A stretch of 64,000 bases of DNA from Nocardioides sp. Kera G14 (GCF_020715565.1 NZ_CP085839.1:434001-498000); one strand, 5' to 3'; positions 22,672-30,759 are shown, numbered from the stretch's first letter. Made by a program: numbers and translations. Notes: generated by a model not told the origin, from the sequence alone.

Positions 22672-25599
22672 ATGACCGAGGGATCGATCGACACGGCGTC
22701 AGGCGCAGCCAGCGCAGCCGGGGCGGGCCTGACCATCGAGCGGGTCTTCAGCACCGAGGGTGTCCACCCCTACGACGAGATCACCTGGGAGCGACGCGAC
22801 GTCGTCCAGAAGAACTGGAAGACCGGCGACACGGTGTTCGAGCAGCTCGGGGTCGAGTTCCCCGACTTCTGGTCGATCAACGCCTCCACCATCGTCACGA
22901 CCAAGTACTTCCGCGGCGCGGTCGGCAGCGACAGCCGCGAGTGGAGCCTGAAGCAGCTCGTCGACCGGGTCGTCGACACCTACACGGCCGCGGGCAAGCA
23001 GTACGGCTACTTCGCCTCCGACGCGGACGCCGAGCTCTTCTCACACGAGCTCAAGTGGCTGCTCGTCCACCAGTACTTCTCGTTCAACAGCCCCGTGTGG
23101 TTCAACGTCGGCACCGACGCCCCGCAGCAGGTCTCGGCCTGCTTCATCCTCTCGGTCGACGACTCGATGGACTCGATCCTCAACTGGTACAAGGAGGAGG
23201 GCTTCATCTTCAAGGGCGGCTCCGGCGCCGGCCTCAACCTCTCGCGTATCCGCTCCTCCAAGGAGCTGCTGTCCAGTGGTGGTACGGCGTCCGGCCCGGT
23301 CTCCTTCATGCGTGGTGCTGACGCGTCGGCCGGCACGATCAAGTCCGGTGGCGCCACCCGTCGTGCCGCGAAGATGGTCGTCCTCGACGTGGACCACCCC
23401 GACATCGAGGAGTTCGTCGAGACCAAGGCGCGCGAGGAGGACAAGATCCGCGCGCTGCGTGACGCCGGCTTCGACATGGACCTCGGCGGCCGCGACATCA
23501 CCTCGGTCCAGTACCAGAACGCCAACAACTCCGTCCGCGTGACCGACGAGTTCATGCGCGCCGTCGAGAAGGGCGACAAGTTCGCCCTTCGTGGCCGCAA
23601 GCACGGCGAGGTCATCGAGGAGGTCGACGCCCGCGAGCTGTTCCACAAGATCGCCGTCGCCGCCTGGGAGTGCGCGGACCCGGGTCTGCAGTACGACGAC
23701 ACCATCAACGACTGGCACACCAACCCCGAGACCGGCCGGATCACCGCGTCCAACCCGTGCTCGGAGTACATGTCGCTCGACAACTCGTCCTGCAACCTGG
23801 CCTCGCTCAACCTGCTGAAGTTCCTCACGGACGACGACACGTTCGACGTCGTCAAGTTCCAGAAGGCCTCCGAGCTGATCTTCACCGCCATGGACATCTC
23901 GATCTCGTTCGCGGACTTCCCGACCGAGGCGATCGGCCAGACCACGCGTGACTACCGTCAGCTCGGCATCGGCTACGCCAACCTCGGCGCGCTGCTCATG
24001 GCCCTCGGCCTGGGCTACGACACCGATGGTGGCCGTACCCTCGCCGCCGCGATCACGTCGCTCATGACGGGCGCGGGTTACAAGCGCTCCGCCGAGCTCG
24101 CCGCCGTCGTCGGCCCGTACGCCGGCTACGCCCGCAACGCCGAGGCGCACCAGCGCGTCATGCGCAAGCACCAGGCCGCCAACGACCAGATCCGCTCGAT
24201 CAACTCGGTCGACGCCCCGGTCATCAAGGCCGCCGAGCGTGCGTGGAACGACGTCGTCACCCTCGGTGCGAAGAACGGCTTCCGCAACGCCCAGGCGTCG
24301 CTGCTCGCCCCGACCGGCACCATCGGCTTCATGATGGACTGCGACACCACCGGCATCGAGCCCGACTTCTCGCTCGTGAAGTTCAAGAAGCTCGTCGGCG
24401 GCGGCTCGCTGCAGATCGTCAACCTCACCATCCCGCGTGCCCTGCGCAAGCTCGGCTACTCCGACGAGCTGGTCGAGGCGATCGTTGCCTACATCGCCGA
24501 GCACGGCCACGTGGTCGGAGCCCCCGGGCTCAAGGAAGAGCACTACGAGGTCTTCGACACCGCCATGGGCAAGCGCGCGCTCGCCCCGATGGGCCACGTC
24601 CGCATGATGGCCGCCACCCAGCCGTTCCTGTCAGGCGCCATCTCCAAGACCGTCAACCTCCCCGAGAGCGCGACCGTCGAGGAGATCGAGCAGGTCTACA
24701 TGGACTCCTGGAAGCTCGGCCTCAAGGCGACCGCCGTCTACCGCGACAACTGCAAGGTCGGCCAGCCGCTCTCCGACGGCAAGGGCGACAACACGGGCAA
24801 GGACTCCAACGTCAAGGCTGAGGCTCCGGCCGCCGTCGAGACGAAGGTCGTCGAGAAGGTCGTCTACGCCCCGACCCGCAAGAAGATGCCGAAGTCGCGC
24901 GTCTCCCGCACCACCTCCTTCACGGTCGGTGGCGCCGAGGGTTACATGACCTCCGGTGCGCACGAGGACGGCACGCTCGGCGAGGTCTTCCTCAAGCTGG
25001 GCAAGCAGGGCTCGACCCTGGCCGGTGTCATGGACGCCTTCTCGATCGCGGTGTCGATCGGCCTGCAGTACGGCGTCCCGCTGGAGACCTACGTCTCGAA
25101 GTTCACCAACCTGCGCTTCGAGCCGGCCGGCCTCACCGACGACCCCGACGTGCGGATGTCGCAGTCCCTCATGGACTACGTCTTCCGTCGCCTGGCGCTC
25201 GACTACCTGCCGTTCGAGCAGCGTGCCGCCCTCGGCATCTACACCGCCGACGAGCGTCAGCGCTACCTCGAGACGGGCTCCTACGAGCCCGTCGAGGAGA
25301 CCGGCAACGCCGCCGAGCTGATGGCTGCGCCGGCCGCCCCGGTCGAGACGCACGACAGCGCCGAGAGCCACGTCCTCAGCGACGCCGAGCTCGACGCGGT
25401 CGAGACCCCCGCGGAGGAGGCTGTCACGGCCGCCGCCGTCGAGGCCCCGAAGACGGCACACACGACCGCCGAGCTCCTCGAGCTCATCAGCGGTTCTGCC
25501 ATCGACAGCCCGCTCTGCTTCACCTGCGGCACCAAGATGCGCCCCGCCGGCTCGTGCTACGTCTGCGAAGGCTGCGGCAGCACCTCCGGCTGCAGCTGA
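22672..25599 (+). CDS. nrdJ: Vitamin B12-dependent (class II) ribonucleotide reductase NrdJ
   Basis: A 975-residue adenosylcobalamin-dependent reductase making dNTP precursors with or without oxygen. Visible: the first redox cysteine region VSACFILSVDDSMDS, the active-site loop NPCSEYMSLDNSSCN with the radical Cys and Glu, the LAPTGTIGFMMDCDTTGIEP barrel motif, and the C-terminal CFTCGTKM ... CYVCEGCGSTSGCS zinc/redox tail. The acidic Ala-rich segment before the tail (about 880-945) is a flexible linker. No intein is inserted. NrdR control is suggested by the boxes upstream of nrdR. Confidence 0.97.
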   Translation: MTEGSIDTASGAASAAGAGLTIERVFSTEGVHPYDEITWERRDVVQKNWKTGDTVFEQLGVEFPDFWSINASTIVTTKYFRGAVGSDSREWSLKQLVDRVVDTYTAAGKQYGYFASDADAELFSHELKWLLVHQYFSFNSPVWFNVGTDAPQQVSACFILSVDDSMDSILNWYKEEGFIFKGGSGAGLNLSRIRSSKELLSSGGTASGPVSFMRGADASAGTIKSGGATRRAAKMVVLDVDHPDIEEFVETKAREEDKIRALRDAGFDMDLGGRDITSVQYQNANNSVRVTDEFMRAVEKGDKFALRGRKHGEVIEEVDARELFHKIAVAAWECADPGLQYDDTINDWHTNPETGRITASNPCSEYMSLDNSSCNLASLNLLKFLTDDDTFDVVKFQKASELIFTAMDISISFADFPTEAIGQTTRDYRQLGIGYANLGALLMALGLGYDTDGGRTLAAAITSLMTGAGYKRSAELAAVVGPYAGYARNAEAHQRVMRKHQAANDQIRSINSVDAPVIKAAERAWNDVVTLGAKNGFRNAQASLLAPTGTIGFMMDCDTTGIEPDFSLVKFKKLVGGGSLQIVNLTIPRALRKLGYSDELVEAIVAYIAEHGHVVGAPGLKEEHYEVFDTAMGKRALAPMGHVRMMAATQPFLSGAISKTVNLPESATVEEIEQVYMDSWKLGLKATAVYRDNCKVGQPLSDGKGDNTGKDSNVKAEAPAAVETKVVEKVVYAPTRKKMPKSRVSRTTSFTVGGAEGYMTSGAHEDGTLGEVFLKLGKQGSTLAGVMDAFSIAVSIGLQYGVPLETYVSKFTNLRFEPAGLTDDPDVRMSQSLMDYVFRRLALDYLPFEQRAALGIYTADERQRYLETGSYEPVEETGNAAELMAAPAAPVETHDSAESHVLSDAELDAVETPAEEAVTAAAVEAPKTAHTTAELLELISGSAIDSPLCFTCGTKMRPAGSCYVCEGCGSTSGCS

Positions 25600-25617
25600 T
25601 CAGCTGACCGCTTGAAC

Positions 25618-25662
25618 AGTGCGGTGGATCGGAATCGCCTGGTGGCTCCGATCCACCGCACT
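25618..25662 (+). terminator. nrdJ terminator
   Basis: AGTGCGGTGGATCGGA (25618-25633) pairs perfectly over 16 bp with TCCGATCCACCGCACT (25647-25662), 19 nt after the nrdJ stop. A short CTGTT follows rather than a full T-run. Confidence 0.85.
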
Positions 25663-25677
25663 GCTGTTCCCTGAGGT

Positions 25678-25735
25678 GACTACGGGATAGTCCGTTGGGA
25701 CTATGGTCCCGGGTGCGACCGGCTGAACTTGGGCG
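25678..25735. promoter_or_regulatory. Cluster of GGACTA inverted repeats, DosR/DevR-box-like, upstream of the TasA-like gene
   Basis: GGGACTATGGTCCC (25697-25710) fits the core of the DosR/DevR box (GGGACT-N2-AGTCCC) with one mismatch. Just upstream GACTA-N5-TAGTC (25678-25692) gives a second inverted pair sharing the same half-sites, and TTGGGC-N6-GCCCAA lies just downstream. The site is about 160 nt before the TasA-like start. A LuxR/NarL-type response regulator is the likely ligand; none is encoded nearby. The remaining intergenic sequence up to 25871 holds no gene I can support. Confidence 0.5.
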
Positions 25736-25871
25736 CTTCGGCCCAAAATCGCGGTCTTGGATTCCGTGGGCGAACCCTGCCGGTGTGAGCATCGTCTCAC
25801 CGCGATCGACATGCCCGTCGCGCGGCTATCGCCCTCATGCCGACACGGCAGACACCTCGGGAGAACCACTG

Positions 25872-26477
25872 ATGCACGTCCTTTCCACGCGCGCCGCCAA
25901 GATCACTGCCGCCTGCGCCACCCCGCTCGCCGTCGTCGCTGCGGGCGCCCTCGTCTGGCAGGGCTCGTACGCCGCCTTCACCGGCCAGACCCGCAACTCG
26001 GGCAACGACTGGTCCACCGGTTCGGTCGCGCTGACCGACGACGACAGGGGCGGGGCCATGTTCCAGGTCTCGAACATCACGCCCGGCGACACAGACTCCA
26101 AGTGCATCACCGTGACGGCGAACGCCTCGGTGCCGGGCACGGTCAAGGGCTACGCCGTCAACCCCACGTTCTCCTCCTCGACCCTCGCCCAGCACATCCT
26201 GGTGACCATCCAGGAAGGGAACGGCGGCTCGTTCCAGGACTGCACCGGCTTCCAGGCGGTCGGCGATGTGGCCCAGGACGTCTCCCTCGCCACGTTCGCC
26301 CAGGCCAGCAACTACTCCAACGCCGTCGGAGGGTGGGACGTCGCCGCTGGAACCCAGTCCCGGACCTACAAGATGACCTGGCGCTTCGACACGACCGGCA
26401 TGACCCAGACTGAGATCGACTCGTTGCAGGGCGCTCACGCGGGCCTCGACATGCAGTGGGAACTCCAGTCCAACTGA
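25872..26477 (+). CDS. TasA/camelysin-like secreted protein with SipW-type signal peptide
   Basis: A 201-residue protein from ATG 25872. It starts with a long hydrophobic signal (KITAACATPLAVVAAGALVW) followed by GSYAAFTGQTRNSGNDWSTG, the typical SipW-dependent cleavage region of TasA/CalY-type proteins, with cleavage predicted near A34/A35. The mature part is beta-rich with two cysteines (C107-region and FQDCTGFQ). Such proteins form surface or biofilm fibres in Bacillus; actinobacterial members are poorly studied. The next gene encodes the matching peptidase and its likely start overlaps this gene by 22 nt, a tasA-sipW-like pair. No close family member is recognisable beyond the fold class. 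Confidence 0.7.
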   Translation: MHVLSTRAAKITAACATPLAVVAAGALVWQGSYAAFTGQTRNSGNDWSTGSVALTDDDRGGAMFQVSNITPGDTDSKCITVTANASVPGTVKGYAVNPTFSSSTLAQHILVTIQEGNGGSFQDCTGFQAVGDVAQDVSLATFAQASNYSNAVGGWDVAAGTQSRTYKMTWRFDTTGMTQTEIDSLQGAHAGLDMQWELQSN

Positions 26478-27955
26478 CCGACGACGGACCACACCCCCGC
26501 CCCGTGTTCTCGGCTCATCTCGCACCCATCGCCGTCGCCGACCTCCGGCGATGGGTGCGACTGATCCTGCTCATCGCAGCCCGGGTCTACAGGGGGCTCC
26601 TGCTCACCTTCATCGTTGTCGCGCTGGCGCCCCTGGCCTTCGGTTGGGGGTCCTACGTCGTTCGCTCGGGGTCCATGGAGCCCGCCATCAACGTCGGCGA
26701 CATCGTCATCGCCCAGCCCATCCCTGCGAACGAAGACCCACGCCTGGGCCGCGTCATGGTGTTCACCAACCCGGCTCGAACTGATGGGGAGCTCCTCGTC
26801 CACCGGGTCGTGGAACGCCGTGACGACGGCACCTACACGACGGCAGGGGACAACAACGTGTTCCCCGACTCCACCCCGGCGCCACGAACCGCCTTCAAGG
26901 CCAGGGCGGTCCTCCTCGCGCCCTACGTCGGGCTCCCCGTCGTCTGGCTCAACCAGCACAACTTCCTCGCACTGGCCCTCTGGTTCTGGGCCACCATCGC
27001 AGCTTTCATCCTGGCGGGGGACCCCGACCGCAGGCGCCGGCGCAGGGGAAAGGATCAGGACAAGGGCACACGTGACGGCGACTCCCGCGGGACCGATACC
27101 TCCGCAGCGAGAACGCCGCGACGCGGGCATGCCGTTGCTCGCCAGGTCCTCACCGCGACTCTTGCCGGAGGGCTGGTCCTCGGAGCAGGCGGCGTCGCCA
27201 CCGCCACCTTCACCGACAGCACCACGAACTCCGGCAACATCTGGACAGTGGGCCGAACCGTCCAGCCGTACGTCGCCGCGGTCATGGCCGACAAGCCCTA
27301 TCTGTTCTATCTCCTGGACGAGCCGAGCGGTCAATGGGCCTCGGACTACAGCGGCAACCAGAACACCGGCCGCTACACCAGCATCGCGGGCTATCAGACG
27401 GCCGGCGCACTGCCCAACAACACCGGTTACGGGGTGACCCTGGGCTCCGGCAGCCGGATCATCCCCGACGGGAACGCCATCTCGTCGCCCGCGTCATTCA
27501 CCCTCGAAGCCTGGTTCAAGACCACGGCCAAGAGCGTCGCACCGTTGATCGGGTTCGAGGCGACCAAGGACGCCACCTCCTTCCCCGCTGACCGTCAGGT
27601 GCGCCTGGAGGCGACCGGCCAGATCTCCTACGGTGCCTGGGCTTCTGTCAGTCAGCATCCGCTGACCAGCGCGGCGAAGTACAACGACGGCACGTGGCAC
27701 CACCTCGCCGTCGCGGTCACCGGAAGTGGCCTGACCGAGAGTGCCGTCCTCTACGTCGACGGCAAGCAGGTCGCTTCCGGCACCACCTCATGGGTCAGCT
27801 CCTTCACGGGGTGGTGGCGCATCGGCGCCGGTACCGTTCCGGGCATCCTGAGCCTGCCCACCGCCGCCAGTTTCAACGGCAGCCTCGACAATGTGGCGAT
27901 CTACCACTCCGCCCTGTCCGCAGCCCGCATCGCTGCCCACTACAACGCCCGCTGA
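26456..27955 (+). CDS. SipW-type signal peptidase I fused to a SipW-like signal segment and LamG domain
   Basis: A single uninterrupted 499-residue frame. Residues 34-65 form a membrane span; 66-155 are an S26B (ER/SipW-type) signal peptidase with Ser73 in RSGSMEPAINVGD, His116 in LLVHRVVE in place of the bacterial Lys, and Asp132 in TAGDNN. A second span (about 158-188) and a basic linker (189-222) follow. Then comes a third span (VLTATLAGGLVLGAGGVA, about 230-248) ending in ATATFTDSTTNSGN, itself a SipW-type cleavage region, and a LamG/concanavalin-like jellyroll (about 275-499). The enzyme therefore seems to carry a substrate at its own C-terminus. GTG 26456 or GTG 26504 may be the start. 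It is coupled to the TasA-like gene. Confidence 0.8.
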   Translation: MGTPVQLTDDGPHPRPVFSAHLAPIAVADLRRWVRLILLIAARVYRGLLLTFIVVALAPLAFGWGSYVVRSGSMEPAINVGDIVIAQPIPANEDPRLGRVMVFTNPARTDGELLVHRVVERRDDGTYTTAGDNNVFPDSTPAPRTAFKARAVLLAPYVGLPVVWLNQHNFLALALWFWATIAAFILAGDPDRRRRRRGKDQDKGTRDGDSRGTDTSAARTPRRGHAVARQVLTATLAGGLVLGAGGVATATFTDSTTNSGNIWTVGRTVQPYVAAVMADKPYLFYLLDEPSGQWASDYSGNQNTGRYTSIAGYQTAGALPNNTGYGVTLGSGSRIIPDGNAISSPASFTLEAWFKTTAKSVAPLIGFEATKDATSFPADRQVRLEATGQISYGAWASVSQHPLTSAAKYNDGTWHHLAVAVTGSGLTESAVLYVDGKQVASGTTSWVSSFTGWWRIGAGTVPGILSLPTAASFNGSLDNVAIYHSALSAARIAAHYNAR

Positions 27956-27974
27956 CGTCTGCCACGATGGCCGC

Positions 27975-28340
27975 ATGGATGCAGCGACCATGCGCGATTT
28001 CTGCCTTGGCCTGCCGGGCGCCTGGCCCGACAGCCCGTGGGGTGAGGACCACGACGTCGCCAAGGTCGGCCCGGGGGAGCGCGGCAAGATCTTCGCCTTC
28101 TTCCGCGCCGACGCCGTCGGCGTGAAGTGCGGCTCCCGCGAGGTGGCCGACGAGTGGCTCGCTCGCTATCCGGAGGGCGCCACCGTCATGGCCTACATCG
28201 GCCGCAACGGCTGGAACAACCTGTCGTATGACGCCATCCCCGACGACGAGCTCCTCGACGCGGTTCAGACCTCTTACTCCTTGGTGGTCGAGGGCCTCCC
28301 CAAGAAGCTCCGCCCCGAGGGCTGGGACGCGCTCGACTGA
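27975..28340 (+). CDS. MmcQ/YjbR family protein
   Basis: A 121-residue protein of the YjbR/MmcQ (CyaY-like fold) family: MRDFCLGLPGAWPDSPWGED at the start, VAKVGPGERGKIFAFF, the R-E-V-A-D-E-W helix and GRNGWNNLSYDAIPDDEL at the end are the family blocks. Proteins of this family are often labelled DNA-binding from the structure of E. coli YjbR, but no firm function is established. Start ATG 27975. It lies 19 nt after the peptidase-LamG gene and may simply be read through from it. Confidence 0.85.
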   Translation: MDAATMRDFCLGLPGAWPDSPWGEDHDVAKVGPGERGKIFAFFRADAVGVKCGSREVADEWLARYPEGATVMAYIGRNGWNNLSYDAIPDDELLDAVQTSYSLVVEGLPKKLRPEGWDALD

Positions 28341-28344
28341 TCCA

Positions 28345-28368
28345 TTCGGGTAGGAAGGACGACCCGAA
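28345..28368. terminator. Possible terminator after the YjbR-family gene
   Basis: TTCGGGT (28345-28351) pairs with ACCCGAA (28362-28368) across a 10-nt loop just after the stop codon. The stem is short and there is no T-run, so this is weak. Confidence 0.4.
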
Positions 28369-28437
28369 CGGGCGTGCTGCCACGCGCGCGGACTCCTTTA
28401 CATTCGGCCACGTCTCGAGTCTCAGGGGAGCCATGAC

Positions 28438-29490
28438 ATGACGGTCGAAGACGACGGACTGATTGCCGGGTGGTACGCCACCCCTGACGGGCTGTCAGAG
28501 CGCTGGCACGATGGACGTCGCTGGACCGGCGTCACGCGTCCGGCGGGTCCGCGTCGGCGTCCAGTCCGTGGGCCGATGCCGCCGGGATGGTACGAGACTG
28601 GGGACACCCGCGGGCTGCGGTACTACGACGGCCGGCAATGGACTCGCCTCACCAAGGACTGGCAGGGCCGCCCGGCGGCGATGGACAGTCCGCACGCGTA
28701 TCACCGAGCGCATCAGGTGTCCCGTGGCCGGTCTCGCGCGAAGTCCAGATCGTCCTTCTACACCTGGCTGGTGCTCGGGGTCGTTGGCGTCCTGATCGTC
28801 TCTTGCGCGCTCGCTCTGACCCCGGGTGGAGCCGGCGACGCGGTGCGTCGCGCGATCGGAATCAAGGGACCGCAGCGCATCCTCCCTGCGGTCGTGCCGT
28901 CAGAAGCCTCGACCAGCTACGCCTTCATGACCACCGACTCGTCCGGCGATCCCGTCAGATACGACCCCTGCCGCCCGATCCACTACGCCATCAACCCCGA
29001 CGGCGCGCCTTCGGACTACGCCTCCTTCATCCAGTCGGCGGTCGCGGCTGCCCAGACGGCGTCCGGTCTTGAGTTCGTGTACGACGGCGTCTCGAGCGAC
29101 CTCTGGGCCAGCCGGCAAAACGGCACGGACGAGCGCCCCGTGCTCATCGGGTTCTCCGATGCGAAGGACGTCCCCGCCCTTGCCGAGGAGGAGTTCGGCA
29201 AGCACGTCGCTGGCGTGGGTGGCAGCCTCTCGGTCAGTGTTGAGGGTCGGCTCGCCCACTACGTCACCGGAGCGGTCGCGCTCGACCGCTCGTCCTTCGC
29301 GCGTCTCAGTTCGCGCGGAATGGTCGATGAGGAGCGCGCCATCGTCATGCACGAGCTCGGCCACGTCCTCGGCCTCGCCCACGTCGCTGACCCGAACCAG
29401 TTGATGTTCGCCGACAACGTCGGGAAGACGACGTACGGCGACGGTGATCTTGCGGGTCTGGCCATTGCCGGCGACGGGTCCTGCCGCTAG
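28438..29490 (+). CDS. Membrane-anchored matrixin-like metalloprotease with two DUF2510 domains
   Basis: A 350-residue protein. Two DUF2510 modules (AGWYATPDG ... RWHDGRRWTGV and PGWYETGDT ... RYYDGRQWTRL) occupy the first 75 residues, followed by one membrane span (FYTWLVLGVVGVLIVSCALAL, about 106-126). The outside domain ends with the metzincin zinc motif HELGHVLGLAH and a Met in PNQLMF that can serve as the Met-turn, so an active zinc protease is likely. DUF2510 is an actinobacterial cytoplasmic module of unknown role found at the N-terminus of membrane proteins. Substrate unknown. A small hairpin (29500-29515) follows. Confidence 0.85.
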   Translation: MTVEDDGLIAGWYATPDGLSERWHDGRRWTGVTRPAGPRRRPVRGPMPPGWYETGDTRGLRYYDGRQWTRLTKDWQGRPAAMDSPHAYHRAHQVSRGRSRAKSRSSFYTWLVLGVVGVLIVSCALALTPGGAGDAVRRAIGIKGPQRILPAVVPSEASTSYAFMTTDSSGDPVRYDPCRPIHYAINPDGAPSDYASFIQSAVAAAQTASGLEFVYDGVSSDLWASRQNGTDERPVLIGFSDAKDVPALAEEEFGKHVAGVGGSLSVSVEGRLAHYVTGAVALDRSSFARLSSRGMVDEERAIVMHELGHVLGLAHVADPNQLMFADNVGKTTYGDGDLAGLAIAGDGSCR

Positions 29491-29499
29491 GCGGCTGAC

Positions 29500-29515
29500 C
29501 CTGGAACGGTCCAGG
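29500..29515 (+). terminator. Short hairpin after the matrixin gene
   Basis: CCTGGA (29500-29505) pairs with TCCAGG (29510-29515) around ACGG, 10 nt past the stop. Probably a terminator for the protease gene, but the stem is only 6 bp. Confidence 0.45.
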
Positions 29516-29561
29516 CGCCAGGGCTCGACAATGTGCGGTCTGCGGCACCAGGTTCGCCTGC

Positions 29562-29738
29562 ATGGAGCCGAATCCACTCGCCAGGTCCATCGATGGCCTA
29601 CGCCGACGCCACTGCGCGAAGGACGTCTTCTGCGCGGACGCCGATGGGAACCTCGATGTCGAGGAGTTCGCCGAGCAGCTGACCGCGACTACTCCCGTGT
29701 CGGCGTCGTCCATCAGACGGAATCAGGCATCAAGGTGA
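29562..29738 (+). CDS. Small ORF of 58 residues, unknown function
   Basis: ATG 29562 opens a 58-residue frame containing FCADADGNLDVEEFAE, which resembles a degenerate EF-hand loop with Cys at the first ligand position; this may be chance. Its TGA overlaps the GTG of the next small frame by 4 nt (GTGA), a coupling arrangement seen throughout this genome, which is the main reason to think both are real. The codon composition is less GC-biased than that of neighbouring core genes. No family recognised. Confidence 0.35.
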   Translation: MEPNPLARSIDGLRRRHCAKDVFCADADGNLDVEEFAEQLTATTPVSASSIRRNQASR

Positions 29739-29941
29739 CACAACTCGACGACCTGCTCCAGACGCACCTTGTCGATGACAAGGACATCCGGTGGGACATG
29801 GACGAGGTCGACGGCGAACTGCTGGGGGTTGTCGTGATCGCTCACTACGGTCTGCCCGGCAGGTCGAAGCCGTGGTCGCCGTACGGCTTGCGTGCCTACG
29901 ACTGGTGCGAGGTCGAGCGGGTGATCTCGATGGAGCGTTAA
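29735..29941 (+). CDS. Small acidic ORF of 68 residues, unknown function
   Basis: GTG 29735 opens VTQLDDLLQTHLVDDKDIRW and continues to VERVISMER. The sequence is acidic, with several aromatic residues near the C-terminus (PWSPYGLRAYDWCEVE), and looks like a folded small protein. It overlaps the preceding small frame by GTGA and its stop overlaps the stop of the convergent DUF3883 gene by 2 nt. It lies at the left edge of a lower-GC block and could belong to the neighbouring defence-type cassette, though on the opposite strand. No family recognised. Confidence 0.45.
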   Translation: MTQLDDLLQTHLVDDKDIRWDMDEVDGELLGVVVIAHYGLPGRSKPWSPYGLRAYDWCEVERVISMER

Positions 29942-30759
29942 GCCGGACCCGCGAGGAAGCTTTGCGGCTCGAGCCAGACGTTCTCGCTTAGAGGACCGGC
30001 GAGCCGGTACTGCCGCGTGCGAGCGCCGAAGTCGAAGAGGCGGCGAAGCTCGAAGGCCACTCCCGCCTCTTCGGAGAAGTCGATCTCGTTCTTCGTCAGG
30101 TAGAAGGGCACCTCGCCCGCGCCGCGCGTGGTCTTGACCTCGATGAAGCGCTCGGTCTCAGTGCCCGGATCGAACGACCTCACGTCGTAACCGAGGCCGT
30201 CGCCCACCTCCACTGAGGTGTGAACCACCTCGGCCGCAAGATCAGAGCGCCCCGCGCGCTCGAGCACGGCCCGTTCGAAGTCGACGACCGCACGTTCCCC
30301 TGCGAGGCCAAGAGAGCGATTGCCTGCTTCAACGGCCGCGTAGTCCACCCGACGAGGCGAGCGCGGACGGCGGGAGGTTGGCCGATCTATGCGGGGCGGC
30401 GCCTCGATCGGGCCAAGCGTTGGATCGACATCCACGGCGGGTGCCTCCACCGCTCGCATCATGTCGTGGCGAAGATCGGCGGATTGCTCGAAGCGGTTGG
30501 TGACACGCATGCGGAGCGAGTTCTGAACGTTCCGGCGGGGCTTGTAGCCGTTGATCCAGCGAGCACCAAGCTCGTCAAGGACCGCGGAGATATTCTGGAA
30601 CTTGAACTCTAGCGAGCCGTCAGAGCGGGCAACGCGCGACGCAAGCTCCCTCCTGTGTTCGGTCTTGGAGTACCTCTCGCCGGACAGTTCCAGGGTGAGC
30701 ATGCGGAAGTAGTAATCGACCACGAGGTCGACTTCGCGATCCGACCAGCTCTCAGCCAC
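29938..30759 (-). CDS. DUF3883 protein with predicted PD-(D/E)xK nuclease fold
   Basis: A 273-residue protein from GTG 30759. The N-terminal 100 residues (WSDREVDLVVDYYFRML ... FQNISAVLDELG ... INGYKPRRN) are a helical module often found before DUF3883. The C-terminal DUF3883 part shows GLAGERAVVDFE (E155), GYDVRSFD (D192) and FIEVKTT (E207, K209), which line up as a PD-(D/E)xK-type active site. DUF3883 domains occur in restriction and phage-defence proteins. It follows the NERD-helicase gene by 54 nt on the same strand; together they look like a two-gene nuclease-helicase cassette. Base composition is visibly lower in GC than the flanks. Confidence 0.75.
   Translation of the reverse strand: MAESWSDREVDLVVDYYFRMLTLELSGERYSKTEHRRELASRVARSDGSLEFKFQNISAVLDELGARWINGYKPRRNVQNSLRMRVTNRFEQSADLRHDMMRAVEAPAVDVDPTLGPIEAPPRIDRPTSRRPRSPRRVDYAAVEAGNRSLGLAGERAVVDFERAVLERAGRSDLAAEVVHTSVEVGDGLGYDVRSFDPGTETERFIEVKTTRGAGEVPFYLTKNEIDFSEEAGVAFELRRLFDFGARTRQYRLAGPLSENVWLEPQSFLAGPA

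Noticed and set aside
22672..25599. Intein in the ribonucleotide reductase
   Set aside because: Inteins are common in NrdJ, but this protein is of normal length with continuous family motifs and no splicing blocks.
25664..25871. Riboswitch (c-di-GMP or c-di-AMP type) upstream of the TasA-like gene
   Set aside because: Several hairpins are present, but the conserved cores of those riboswitches are not; the inverted repeats fit protein binding sites better.
30220..30612. 130-codon frame antisense to the DUF3883 gene
   Set aside because: Opposite a protein with a recognisable PD-(D/E)xK domain, and no start signal or family pattern.
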